From positions 744,001-808,000 of the forward strand of contig CP040000.1 of the NCBI GenBank assembly GCA_013100805.1: DNA of 64,000 nucleotides, in the 5' to 3' direction. The translations under genes were made by a program, and so were the position numbers. A model generated the notes under the pieces. It searched no databases. It saw only the letters and a list, made by a program, of their open reading frames with translations, and was not told the origin of the DNA. The DNA is from Candidatus Saccharibacteria bacterium oral taxon 488. GTDB taxonomy: Bacteria > Patescibacteriota > Saccharimonadia > Saccharimonadales > Saccharimonadaceae. This document shows, one piece after another, positions 1 to 8,066 of the stretch (positions within the stretch are counted from its first letter, which is position 1; each line of letters opens with the position of its first letter).

Positions 1-1568
1 TCAATCACCATATCGCGGGCAATCTCGGTGGCTTTACGCAGATCTGAGCCAGCGCCCGTGGTAATGCCGTCATCACCGTAAATGATCTGCTCGGCGATCC
101 GGCCGCCCATGGCGCGGGCTAAAATATCCTTGAACTCGTAGACGTTGGTGTAGCTCTTATCCTCTGGTGGCAAGAACCAGGTGACGCCGCCGGTACCGCC
201 GCGCGGGATGATCGTTACCTTGTGAACTGGATCAGAGTCTGGCAAGACGTGACCGACGATGGCGTGGCCAGCTTCATGATACGCCGTCAACTCCTTCTCG
301 TGGTCATTCATCACCTTGGCCTTGCGCTCTGGCCCGATGGCTACCCGCTCAAATGCCTCGGTCAATTCCTCGTTGGTAATCTTCTTTTTATTGCGACGTG
401 CGGCGATAATCGCTGCTTCATTAGCCATATTAGCGAGGTCAGCTCCTGATGAGCCAGCTGTCTTGGCGGCCAATTTATCCAGGTCAACCGTTTCGTCAGT
501 CGGCTTTTTCTTGAAATGAACTTTCAGAATTGCCTCGCGGTCTTTACGCTCCGGCAGGGTGATCGTCACTCGCCGATCAAACCGCCCCGGGCGCAGCAAC
601 GCAGGATCGAGCACATCCGCCCGGTTCGTTGCCGCCAGTACAATCACATTAGTGTCACCATCAAAGCCATCCATTTCCACCAGAATTTGGTTTAAGGTTT
701 GCTCGCGCTCATCGTGACCGCCGCCCATACCCGAGCCGCGCTTGCGGCCCACCGCGTCAATCTCGTCGATAAAGACGATACACGGCGCATTTTTCTTAGC
801 CTTTGAGAAAAGGTCGCGTACCCGGCTAGCACCAACACCGACGAACATCTCCACAAATTCCGAACCAGAAATCGAGAAGAACGGCACACCCGCCTCGCCA
901 GCTACCGCTCGCGCCAGCATGGTTTTACCAGTACCCGGATTACCGACCAGCAGCACGCCTTTCGGAATCTTAGCACCTAGTTCCTTGTACTTCTTTGGAT
1001 GCTTTAAGAAATCGACGACTTCTTGCAGATCCTGCTTGGCATTGTCATTACCAGCAATATCCTCAAACAGCACCTTTTCTTTGTCCTCGCCGTACAGCCG
1101 CGCCTTGCTCTTGCCGAAGCCCATCGCTTGATTATTCTGCCCCTGGGCCTGGCGCATCATGAACATGAAGAAGATCACGATGATCACTACCGGCACGATC
1201 ATCACTGTCAGATTCCACAGCACCTCGCCGGTTTGCGATGGCGGTAGAACGTTAATTTCGACCTTGGCGTCCTTGTTCAAACCTTGCTCGTAAATCGTAC
1301 TGCCGGATTCCTTGACTGATTTCTCGGTCGGCTGTTTTTGACCTTTGGGGGTAATTTTCAAATCATTGCCCTGGATATCAATCTTGGCAATTTCCCCGGC
1401 ATTTGCCCGGCGCACTACGTCGGTCAATGCCACATTCTTCAAGTTGCTATTTGGTGACAGCGCCGCGTACACTGCCAGCCCAAGAAACACAATGATTGCC
1501 CAAAACAACCCCAGCCGAGCAACCTGCCCGATCCCTTTCTTGGTATTCTTTGGCGTCTTTCCTGCCAT
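1..1568 (-). CDS. ftsH: ATP-dependent zinc metalloprotease FtsH (C-terminus cut by window edge)
   Basis: Membrane-bound AAA+ protease that degrades unneeded or damaged membrane and cytosolic proteins as a hexamer. Visible are an N-terminal membrane segment (about residues 18-37), a short extracytoplasmic domain, a second membrane segment (about 118-138), Walker A GNPGTGKT at about 209-216, the ATPase signature FIDEIDAVG and the zinc motif HEAGH at about 430. 522 codons are present; the C-terminal end lies outside the window. The ATG at 1568 is preceded by AAAGGA. It lies 27 bases after tilS on the same strand, the common tilS-ftsH order of Gram-positive bacteria, so the two are probably co-transcribed. 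Confidence 0.97.
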   Translation of the reverse strand, partial: MAGKTPKNTKKGIGQVARLGLFWAIIVFLGLAVYAALSPNSNLKNVALTDVVRRANAGEIAKIDIQGNDLKITPKGQKQPTEKSVKESGSTIYEQGLNKDAKVEINVLPPSQTGEVLWNLTVMIVPVVIIVIFFMFMMRQAQGQNNQAMGFGKSKARLYGEDKEKVLFEDIAGNDNAKQDLQEVVDFLKHPKKYKELGAKIPKGVLLVGNPGTGKTMLARAVAGEAGVPFFSISGSEFVEMFVGVGASRVRDLFSKAKKNAPCIVFIDEIDAVGRKRGSGMGGGHDEREQTLNQILVEMDGFDGDTNVIVLAATNRADVLDPALLRPGRFDRRVTITLPERKDREAILKVHFKKKPTDETVDLDKLAAKTAGSSGADLANMANEAAIIAARRNKKKITNEELTEAFERVAIGPERKAKVMNDHEKELTAYHEAGHAIVGHVLPDSDPVHKVTIIPRGGTGGVTWFLPPEDKSYTNVYEFKDILARAMGGRIAEQIIYGDDGITTGAGSDLRKATEIARDMVI

Positions 1569-1595
1569 ACGTCACATAATCCTTTCTCTTTCGTC

Positions 1596-2441
1596 CTAGC
1601 GAGTCACTCGTTTTATTGTAACACTTTTTACGGATAATTTCACCCGCACGTGGGCGGCCGGCTGCCACACGGTTCCTGCTCGGCCAATTTTGATAGCAAT
1701 CAGCAGTCGATCCAGCTGTGCTGAGAGCAGCGACACACCAGTCAGTCGCTGCACTTCTCGGTGGAGTAGCTCGCGCGCCGGCTCAATTGGGATATGCGCC
1801 CAAAAATAACGACTGCTGAGGCGTGGCGACAACCGCAGCGTCTCTTGGTCAATCTCTCGGCATAACTGCCGCTGCTGGTGCCATAACCGACCAAGCGCCG
1901 CCCGCTGCTGATCAGTCAACCTTGCCTGCAGCTGTCGGCGCAGCTGATTACGTAGATAGGCGTCTGATTGGTTCGTCGCGTCCTCCACCCATTCCAGCCG
2001 GTGGCGCAGCGCATAATCATATATATCTCGCTTCGTCCATTCCAATAGCGGCCGCTCAATCCGCTGATCGCCCATAGCCGCCAAGCCCCGCCAGCGCGTA
2101 CCACGCCGCAGATTGAGCGCTATCGTCTCAATCACGTCATCCTGGTGATGGGCCGTCGTCACCCGCCCACCCCAGCGTGCCGCCGCGTCAAAGAGAAATT
2201 GATACCGCCGCTGACGCGCCACATCTTCGCTGGCTGCCGGCCCCAATTCCTCACGCCTGGTAACACATGGCACATTATACCGGCAGGCAAGCCCCGCCAC
2301 GAACCGCGCATCAGCCGCTGACTCCGCCCGAATTCCATGATCAAAGTGGGCCACCACTACCTCGTCCTGCCCATGCCGTAATATATTGTCGAGGAGCACC
2401 ACGCTGTCCACTCCACCCGATACCGCAATCAGTCGCCTCAT
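1596..2441 (-). CDS. tilS: tRNA(Ile)-lysidine synthase TilS
   Basis: Converts C34 of tRNA-Ile2 (CAU) to lysidine so that it reads AUA and is charged with isoleucine. The PP-loop motif SGGVDS lies at about residues 8-13, followed by the typical AHFDHGIR and TAHHQDD motifs. The protein is 281 aa, short for the family, so the C-terminal domains are reduced. I start at 2441 (MRRLIAV) instead of an upstream ATG because a -10-like CATAAT lies 6 bases before it, as in many leaderless genes here. A likely substrate, tRNA-Ile(CAU), is encoded at 8995-9070. The SGNH gene diverges 48 bases away. Confidence 0.93.
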   Translation of the reverse strand: MRRLIAVSGGVDSVVLLDNILRHGQDEVVVAHFDHGIRAESAADARFVAGLACRYNVPCVTRREELGPAASEDVARQRRYQFLFDAAARWGGRVTTAHHQDDVIETIALNLRRGTRWRGLAAMGDQRIERPLLEWTKRDIYDYALRHRLEWVEDATNQSDAYLRNQLRRQLQARLTDQQRAALGRLWHQQRQLCREIDQETLRLSPRLSSRYFWAHIPIEPARELLHREVQRLTGVSLLSAQLDRLLIAIKIGRAGTVWQPAAHVRVKLSVKSVTIKRVTR

Positions 2442-2476
2442 GAGGATATTATGACACATACTGCGGGGGTACGTGA

Positions 2477-2489
2477 TACAATACTCACT
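2477..2489 (+). promoter_or_regulatory. -10 box of a leaderless mRNA
   Basis: TACAAT at 2477-2482 ends 7 bases before the ATG at 2490, so transcription should start at or next to the start codon. There is no Shine-Dalgarno sequence. This spacing recurs across the window. Confidence 0.55.
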
Positions 2490-3134
2490 ATGTACGAGAC
2501 AACCATCCTCTGCTTTGGTGATTCCAACACCTTTGGGCAGCGGCCCGATACGAACGCGCGATATGACGAGTCAGTGCGCTGGCCGCGGCGACTGGGGGCG
2601 CTACTAGCGGATGAGACACGCCAATATTATGTCATTGAGGAGGGACTGGGCGGTCGGCGGACTGACCTTGATCATCCTGACCCAGCCAAGCCGTCGAGAA
2701 ATGGCTGGACGTACTTTCCGCCGTGCCTAGCCAGTCATCAACCCGACATCGCTATCATCATGCTGGGAGCAAATGATGCTCAGCTCTACCACCAGCGACC
2801 AGCCGAGGCGATCGTGACGGCACTGGCACGCTACGTAACATATTGTCACGAATCAGATGTCACACCACTGCTGGTTGCACCACTCATCCCAGATCCTACT
2901 GGGCTGTTCAACGAGACAATCGTGCCGCGATCGGCCTGGCACTTTGACGAAACAGCCGTAGCGACATTAACTGCACTGCCTGAAAAAATTCGAACTTATG
3001 CCGCTAAGCACGGTGTTGCGTTTTTCGACGCCAACACATGCGCCGAAGCTGGTATGGATGGGCTACACTGGACAGCAGCAGGGCATGAACGATTTGCCCG
3101 AGCAATCGCCCAAATGATACGTGAGATGTCATGA
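2490..3134 (+). CDS. SGNH/GDSL-family hydrolase
   Basis: Serine esterase/lipase-like fold of 214 aa. Block I is GDSNTFG with the nucleophile serine near residue 10, followed by GLGGRRT, the GAND oxyanion block, and DGLHWTAAGH carrying the Asp/His pair. The family cleaves ester-linked acyl or acetyl groups on lipids, glycans or small molecules; the substrate cannot be read from sequence. No signal peptide is seen, so it is probably cytosolic. The start at 2490 is chosen because of the -10 box 7 bases upstream; an in-frame ATG at 2451 would place that promoter inside the gene. Confidence 0.85.
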   Translation: MYETTILCFGDSNTFGQRPDTNARYDESVRWPRRLGALLADETRQYYVIEEGLGGRRTDLDHPDPAKPSRNGWTYFPPCLASHQPDIAIIMLGANDAQLYHQRPAEAIVTALARYVTYCHESDVTPLLVAPLIPDPTGLFNETIVPRSAWHFDETAVATLTALPEKIRTYAAKHGVAFFDANTCAEAGMDGLHWTAAGHERFARAIAQMIREMS

Positions 3135-3221
3135 GCTAACTCAAGTTTTATTTTCACAAGCATATTATCATATCGTCAACTCTTGCAATAGCGTGCGCAA
3201 TGTGTCATCCACATATTAAAA

Positions 3222-3250
3222 TACCGCGGCCCATACAGACCGCGGATAAA
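3222..3250 (-). terminator. Possible terminator of tRNA-Met
   Basis: Two CCGCGG copies flank a 10-base loop and are followed, on the minus strand, by a T-rich run. The stem is short (6 bp) but GC-only, and it lies directly after the tRNA at 3260-3336. Confidence 0.5.
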
Positions 3251-3259
3251 AAACAACTC

Positions 3260-3336
3260 TGGTAGCACCGGGTGGACCCGAACCACCGACCTCAGGCTTA
3301 TGAGTCCTGCGCTCTAACCAGCTGAGCTACGGTGCC
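3260..3336 (-). tRNA. tRNA-Met (CAT), probably elongator
   Basis: 77 nt with encoded CCA. The acceptor stem GGCACCG/CGGTGCT pairs fully (G1-U72), which excludes an initiator. The anticodon loop is CTCATAA. The D loop has the 9-base AGCTGGTTA form typical of elongator tRNA-Met, whereas the CAT tRNA at 8995 has the shorter loop of tRNA-Ile2. A TACAAT -10 box lies just upstream. Confidence 0.9.
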
Positions 3337-3452
3337 ACACGTCACCAATTGTACCAAACGAGGCGCAAAATCTCAACCGCCTCGAAAGCCTACTCATCAA
3401 GCGGGGCCTCAACTGCTAATCAAATAAGGCCAAGCAGATTTCGCCCCGGCAA

Positions 3453-3611
3453 CTAAGCTGCTAGTTCCACGCCTTCTTCGTCCAGCAGTTCCAGTCGCCG
3501 CATCACCAGTGAACGCAACTCCTCGCACGTCCGCCGGCGCTGCCACGTCCGCAGCTGGTCATTATTGACCGCAGCTAAAAATTGCCCAAGCTCGTGCTCA
3601 GTGATATCCAT
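3453..3611 (-). CDS. Small hypothetical protein, 52 aa
   Basis: Unrecognised. It starts with an ATG at 3611 preceded by AAAGG at good spacing and ends in TAG. The protein is charged and probably helical: an acidic N-terminus (MDITEHELG), an arginine-rich middle (WQRRRTCEEL) and a leucine/glutamate-rich end. There is no membrane segment. The clear ribosome site and the heptad-like leucines suggest a real small protein, but no function can be given. Confidence 0.5.
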   Translation of the reverse strand: MDITEHELGQFLAAVNNDQLRTWQRRRTCEELRSLVMRRLELLDEEGVELAA

Positions 3612-3774
3612 GTTGTTGCCTTTCTGTGTTTATTAAACCGTGGCTTTACTATAGCACACATTTGACATAAGTGCAATAGTATGACAGTTCGCATCATTAC
3701 CCGCCCAATGCTCCCACCGGCTTCCCTCAGCAAACCGCTTGTGATAAACTGGAGGGAGAGGATTTTACACAAAC

Positions 3775-4506
3775 ATGACCCCGGCTATTATTTCATCACT
3801 CGCCATCGTCGCCTTCTCGGCACTGATCCACGCTAGTTTTCAGCTCAGCGTCAGCGTCTTGACCTTACTCAGTGGCCACTCCCTCGGCAAGCAAACCGCC
3901 CGCCGGAAAGTATTGCGACTGATGAACGGATTCGTGTGTGGGGCGTTGGTGCTGACCGCGCTGCTGATATCGGCAATCGTCTACTACCTGTCGCTGGTCA
4001 TTCATCACGCTGCTCAGGTCGAGCAGCTGGTGGCGGCCATCGTCTGCGGGCTGATGGTTGGATTGGGCGTGGCGACCTGGGCGGTGTACTACCGACGGGG
4101 CGAAGGTACAGCCTTGTGGCTACCGCGCAGCTTCGCGACCTACCTATCAAAACGCTCAAAAGCAACGCGCCATAGCGCCGAGGCCTTTAGCCTCGGGATG
4201 GCCAGCGTAGTGGCTGAATTACTGTTCATTATCGGGCCAATGGCGGCGGCGGGCCTGGCGACCGTCCTATTACCATCAACCGAGTGGCGGCTCATCGCCA
4301 TCGCCCTTTACGTCGTCATATCGCTGCTATCACTGGTCGTCGTCTTAGTGTTGGTCGGTAGCGGCCATTCCCTCGCCCACCTACAACAGTGGCGGATGGC
4401 GCATAAACGTTTCTTGCAATTTGCAGCTGGCGGCAGCTTGATCATCTTGGGCGGCTTTTTGTTCGTTGATCGAGTACTTGGCATCGTCAGCTACGGAGGT
4501 TTTTGA
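3775..4506 (+). CDS. Polytopic membrane protein of unknown function
   Basis: 243 aa with about six hydrophobic segments (roughly residues 5-30, 50-75, 83-105, 140-165, 172-195 and 220-240) separated by basic loops. The layout recalls small LysE- or DsbD-like transport proteins, but the paired cysteines of DsbD are absent, so a redox role is unlikely. A GGAGG-type ribosome site precedes the ATG. Its TGA overlaps the ATG of the ATP-cone gene, so the two are translationally coupled, and the flavoprotein follows in the same unit. Confidence 0.75.
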   Translation: MTPAIISSLAIVAFSALIHASFQLSVSVLTLLSGHSLGKQTARRKVLRLMNGFVCGALVLTALLISAIVYYLSLVIHHAAQVEQLVAAIVCGLMVGLGVATWAVYYRRGEGTALWLPRSFATYLSKRSKATRHSAEAFSLGMASVVAELLFIIGPMAAAGLATVLLPSTEWRLIAIALYVVISLLSLVVVLVLVGSGHSLAHLQQWRMAHKRFLQFAAGGSLIILGGFLFVDRVLGIVSYGGF

Positions 4507-4805
4507 TGTCAGAAGGACACCCAAACCGACCAACCATCGATGTCATCAAGCGCGGCAAGCGACCGAGCGAAGAGTTTGATCCGACAAAACTCCACCACTC
4601 TATCATGGCGACCTGCCTGAGTATCCGCACACCCGAAGGCCAAGCTGATGATATCGCCAAATCAGTCACCCTGGGCGTGATGAGCTGGTGCGAGACCCGA
4701 CCAGAAATTACCACAAACGACATCCGACACCGCGCGACGCAGTTACTGCAGAAACTACACACCGACGCAGCATTTGTTTATCAACACCATAAAACGATCA
4801 TGTAG
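4506..4805 (+). CDS. Free-standing ATP-cone domain protein
   Basis: 99 aa, almost entirely one ATP-cone domain: the VIKRGKRPSEEFDP start, where the basic residues contact nucleotide in known cones, then the helical body ending in KTIM. ATP-cones sense ATP/dATP in ribonucleotide reductases and NrdR. Here neither the zinc ribbon of NrdR nor a reductase is attached, so it is probably a nucleotide-sensing regulatory subunit of something else. The ATG overlaps the upstream TGA and has GGAGG in front. The flavoprotein begins 7 bases downstream. Confidence 0.8.
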   Translation: MSEGHPNRPTIDVIKRGKRPSEEFDPTKLHHSIMATCLSIRTPEGQADDIAKSVTLGVMSWCETRPEITTNDIRHRATQLLQKLHTDAAFVYQHHKTIM

Positions 4806-4812
4806 GGGGCAC

Positions 4813-6189
4813 ATGGCACAAAAACCAACTTTTGACTATGATGTAATTGTTATCGGCAGCGGCGCTGGCGGTTCACCAGCCGCAACCGTCTTGGCACGCG
4901 CTGGCAAGAAAGTCGCCATCATCGAGCGCGGTACCTTTGGCGGCGAATCCCCGAACTGGGGCGACATTCCAACTGGCGCCCTGCTCTATACCGCCGACGT
5001 TTATCACGAGGCCAAAACAGCGGCCAAGTTCGGTCTGCGCACCAGCACAGTCGGCTATAATTATCCGTCACTGCTCGCCTGGAAGGACACCGCCATCAAG
5101 CGCACCGGCACCGGCGGCAACCGCAGTTACTACGAGAAACAGGGCATCAGCGTCTTTACCGGCAGCGCCCACTTTCTCAGCCCCAACGAGATTACCGTCA
5201 GCCGCCGCCACTTATCGGCGCGCAAATTCCTGATCGCTAGCGGCTCAACCTGGCGTGATGATCACATCCCGGGCCTCGACGAAGTGGCCCATCACACACC
5301 ACAAACCATCCTCTCGCTCAAGCGCCCACCCAAAACGCTGTTCGTTGTCGGCTCTGGCACAACGGCGATGGAGCTGGCATATTTGTTCTCGACCTTTGGT
5401 AGTAAGGTGTATGTCGCCGAAACCGCTGGGCGCATCTTGCCCGAGTTTGACCAGGAAGTTGGCGAGCTGATCGCCGCCGATGCTAAGGCACAGCGCGGCA
5501 TGAACATCCTCACCCAGACAAAGCTGGTCACCGTACAGAAAGACGGCATCGCAAAGCGCGTCACCTACGCTCGTGGCGGCCAGCAACATTCAGTGCGCGT
5601 TGATGAGATCCTCATCGCCGACGATCGCTTGCCGACGACCGACATTGGCCTAGAAAATGCGGGCGTGGCATATACCGAACATGGCATTCAAGTCAGCGAA
5701 GCGATGCAAACTTCGGCGCGGCACATCTTTGCGGCCGGTAGCGTCGTCGACCTTCAGGCACAGACACACACCATCCTCAGCCACAGCCGCACCGCTGCAC
5801 ACAACCTACTACACCGTAATTTCATCGCGCTTGACGATACACCGCGCTTGACGATCGCATTCACCGACCCGCAGATCGCCCGGACGGGACTGGACGAGGA
5901 CGATTGCCTGCGCCGTGACTTGAAGATAACTATCGCCCTAGCGCCGCTGACCTTGACCGCTCGCAGCAACATCACCGACCGGCGCAGTGGTTTTGTCAAA
6001 TTGATCAGCGACAAAAAAGGCGTCCTGCTTGGCGCCACCATCGTTGCACCAGGCGCCAGTGACTTGATGACCGGCCTCAGCCTCGCCATCCGTCACGGCC
6101 TGACCGCCAAACAACTGATGAGCACACCAAACTGTTTCATTGCCTGGTCAGAGGCGGTGCGTATTGCGGCGGGGAAATTGGCAGCGTGA
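4813..6189 (+). CDS. Flavoprotein of the pyridine-nucleotide disulfide reductase fold without the redox cysteines
   Basis: 458 aa with the full architecture of lipoamide dehydrogenase or mercuric reductase: FAD-binding GSGAGG at 15-20, an NAD(P)-binding VGSGTTAMELA motif in the middle, a second FAD contact and a dimerisation domain. The usual redox motif (C-x4-C after GG) is replaced: Ser46 and Asp51 stand where both cysteines should be, in an otherwise aligned GGESPNWGDIPTG. The C-terminal His-Pro/Glu catalytic site also lacks its histidine (TPNCFIAWSEAV). It should bind FAD and NAD(P)H but cannot do dithiol chemistry; the electron acceptor is unknown. The start at 4813 follows a GGGGG ribosome site. 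Confidence 0.85.
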   Translation: MAQKPTFDYDVIVIGSGAGGSPAATVLARAGKKVAIIERGTFGGESPNWGDIPTGALLYTADVYHEAKTAAKFGLRTSTVGYNYPSLLAWKDTAIKRTGTGGNRSYYEKQGISVFTGSAHFLSPNEITVSRRHLSARKFLIASGSTWRDDHIPGLDEVAHHTPQTILSLKRPPKTLFVVGSGTTAMELAYLFSTFGSKVYVAETAGRILPEFDQEVGELIAADAKAQRGMNILTQTKLVTVQKDGIAKRVTYARGGQQHSVRVDEILIADDRLPTTDIGLENAGVAYTEHGIQVSEAMQTSARHIFAAGSVVDLQAQTHTILSHSRTAAHNLLHRNFIALDDTPRLTIAFTDPQIARTGLDEDDCLRRDLKITIALAPLTLTARSNITDRRSGFVKLISDKKGVLLGATIVAPGASDLMTGLSLAIRHGLTAKQLMSTPNCFIAWSEAVRIAAGKLAA

Positions 6190-6211
6190 TGTCGGGGTGG
6201 TATGATCGCTC

Positions 6212-6301
6212 CATGACTATGACGCGGTAAAGATAACCTCGTTCGATATCACTGCTGGATCACAGCTATACCTTGACTGGATCAATGAGACATGTAGATG
6301 A
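6212..6301 (+). pseudogene. Possible gene remnant
   Basis: A TATGAT box stands 6 bases before ATGACTATG at 6213, the layout of a leaderless gene, but that frame stops after five codons. Shifting frame gives a coding-like stretch ending in DWINETCR before a TGA at 6301. It may be the two ends of a small gene joined by a deletion or frameshift. Weak evidence. Confidence 0.25.
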
Positions 6302-6304
6302 ATG

Positions 6305-6859
6305 CTAAACAAGAGCATTCTCAACAATGTATTGAGAGGCCTCTGCAAATTTCTCTTTCCACAGACAATCCTTTAAGGCCGCACCCCCGAGAAGCTTCCT
6401 TCTAACACTGAAAAAAGTTAATAAGTCCCAAGGATCGGGCTTCTCCCCGTCCAAACGTTGCATCTGCACATCATGGAGTAAACCTACCAACGGCGATACT
6501 CTATTACTATCAAACTGAAAGGTCGGATAAAGGTGATATCCGTGATCAGGAACTGCAAGAACGCTACCGCGGCGCACCGCAGCAAGTGTAATGCTGGAAG
6601 CATACTCCCCACCACCAAGTTCTTTGACAGCCTCTTCTGTCGTCAGGAATTGATTTTCTTTCAAGAGTTGATTTCTCGCCTTATTGGCGCGTGCAATTGC
6701 CCCGAGGTACATCCGATACTCTGGCGACCTCGAATTACTCAAACCATCAGAGTAGCTCTCTCTAAAATCTCTATAAATCTGACTCCTCCACTGGGCATCG
6801 ATTTCTGGAGGAAACCGTCTAGTGGGTAGTTGAGGTAATGAACTTAGACGCTCTGTCAT
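6305..6859 (-). CDS. Hypothetical protein resembling MbcA/ParS-type antitoxins
   Basis: 184 aa. The C-terminal half carries a YPTFQF-type motif followed by PLVGLL and PWDLLTFF, a pattern known from the toxin-binding domain of Xre/MbcA/ParS antitoxins. The N-terminal 60 residues are charged and show no clear HTH. No RES-type toxin lies next to it, so if the relation is real it is a solitary antitoxin-like protein. TATATT lies 8 bases before the ATG (leaderless type). Confidence 0.55.
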   Translation of the reverse strand: MTERLSSLPQLPTRRFPPEIDAQWRSQIYRDFRESYSDGLSNSRSPEYRMYLGAIARANKARNQLLKENQFLTTEEAVKELGGGEYASSITLAAVRRGSVLAVPDHGYHLYPTFQFDSNRVSPLVGLLHDVQMQRLDGEKPDPWDLLTFFSVRRKLLGGAALKDCLWKEKFAEASQYIVENALV

Positions 6860-6939
6860 GATGTTCTAATATAGCATGACCAGGTCAAACAGGCTAGACG
6901 TAGCCACCCCAGCCAATTTACACCACGACTTCACATGTA

Positions 6940-6973
6940 TCAAAAACAAAAACGACCTCAACTCATGAGGCCG
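6940..6973 (-). terminator. Rho-independent terminator after tRNA-fMet
   Basis: An 8-bp stem (CGGCCTCA/TGAGGTCG, one G-U pair) with a 5-base loop is followed on the minus strand by TTTTTGTTTTTG. It lies directly downstream of the initiator tRNA. Confidence 0.85.
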
Positions 6974-6988
6974 AAAAATCAATAAACA

Positions 6989-7065
6989 TGGTTGCGGGGG
7001 TAGGATTTGAACCTACGACCTTTTGGTTATGAGCCAAACGAGCTACCAGGCTGCTCTACCCCGCG
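6989..7065 (-). tRNA. Initiator tRNA-fMet (CAT)
   Basis: 77 nt with encoded CCA. The unpaired C1/A72 end, the GAGCAGCCTGGTAGCTC D arm and the AGGTTCAAATCC T arm identify the initiator. The anticodon stem is TTTGG/CCAAA, so only two of the three conserved G-C pairs remain and pair 29-41 is U-A. That is unusual for bacterial initiators. Confidence 0.93.
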
Positions 7066-7093
7066 GCACATTGTCCATCTTAGCAAACACGAA

Positions 7094-7534
7094 TTATTTT
7101 TGCAAGTTCTGACTCGTCCGCCGCGCACCAAAGAGGAAATTGATCCACTGCTGGAAGTTACTGGTCGGTTGCTTTTGCGGCGTATTGTGGGCGGTCGGTT
7201 GCTGCTTGGCCGCGTCGGTTGATGGCACGATCAGCAATTTTTCGCCGGGCGAGCCACGGCCGAGGCGCTGGCGCACTGCGAGATCGAGGTATTCGTCACT
7301 TTCATAATATTTTGATTCATATGCCAACAGTTCAGTGCGCAATTTCTCGACCGTCAGCTGGTACTTTTTTTGATCGACCATCTGTTGCAATTCATAATTG
7401 CGCTGCATCGACTCGATCGACCCCCACGCCCAACTCAGCGCGATCAGCGCCGCCGCCGCAACCACAACATTATTCAGCGTCAAATAATCGTGACGCACGT
7501 GGTACCAAAATCGTTTGAGTTTCAGCATGTTCAT
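7094..7534 (-). CDS. DivIC/FtsB-like septum formation initiator
   Basis: 146 aa with one membrane segment at about 23-42, then a coiled coil (about 43-85) and the DEYLDLAVRQRLGRGSPGE pattern typical of DivIC/FtsB, where the protein links to FtsL and FtsQ/DivIB in the divisome. The tail (about 105-146) is glutamine- and proline-rich. Two in-frame ATGs (7534, 7528) are possible. It lies next to the initiator tRNA on the same strand. Confidence 0.8.
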   Translation of the reverse strand: MNMLKLKRFWYHVRHDYLTLNNVVVAAAALIALSWAWGSIESMQRNYELQQMVDQKKYQLTVEKLRTELLAYESKYYESDEYLDLAVRQRLGRGSPGEKLLIVPSTDAAKQQPTAHNTPQKQPTSNFQQWINFLFGARRTSQNLQK

Positions 7535-7627
7535 GTTGGTTTTATCAGAAGGTATGGCTATATTATGAGGGGTCAGGTGGGGTTAGTCAAGATGGGCGAG
7601 TATGCAGAGGAATTTTATGATAGTACC

Positions 7628-7969
7628 CTATGGAAGGTCATCCACAGTACGCAAATTCCAGTCCTTGTCGATACGCTTCCATGTTTCGGCTTCCCATTCA
7701 GGCGATAATCTTCGTCGAATTTTTGCCGCTATGTCTGGATGTCTGGTAGAAAAATCACGCACGAGTTCTTCAGCTGTCTCAAACCGTCGTTTTGGCACTT
7801 TAGGCGCCTCCTCTGCGTCCATTTTCAAGGCTCTCTTCCCGAGCTTCTTCTTGCGCGCACGCGAATATGGCCGACCACATCCTTTACATATTGCCTCCGC
7901 CCTTCCATCCGCTGACGTCACAGACTGTTCTTGTGCTGCTGGTTGAGTTGGCTGTAAATGCTCCGTCAT
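7628..7969 (-). CDS. Hypothetical protein with a CxxC motif
   Basis: 113 aa, unrecognised. A single CKGCGRPYS knuckle near residue 28 could be half a zinc site. The rest is very basic and then acidic-helical (RRFETAEELVRDFS, WKRIDKDWNLRT). TATAAT lies 8 bases before the ATG, the leaderless arrangement. Function unknown. Confidence 0.55.
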   Translation of the reverse strand: MTEHLQPTQPAAQEQSVTSADGRAEAICKGCGRPYSRARKKKLGKRALKMDAEEAPKVPKRRFETAEELVRDFSTRHPDIAAKIRRRLSPEWEAETWKRIDKDWNLRTVDDLP

Positions 7970-8066
7970 AATACTTGATTATAGCATGGATGGTTAAAAA
8001 TTAGGAGGAACCAGCTCGTAGCAATCTGGCGAAATTACCAGTCCATTCCGACGGCCTGAAACGATC

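Noticed and set aside
7370-7708. 112-aa plus-strand ORF
   Set aside because: Antisense to the DivIC-like gene and to the CxxC protein; composition not protein-like in its first half.
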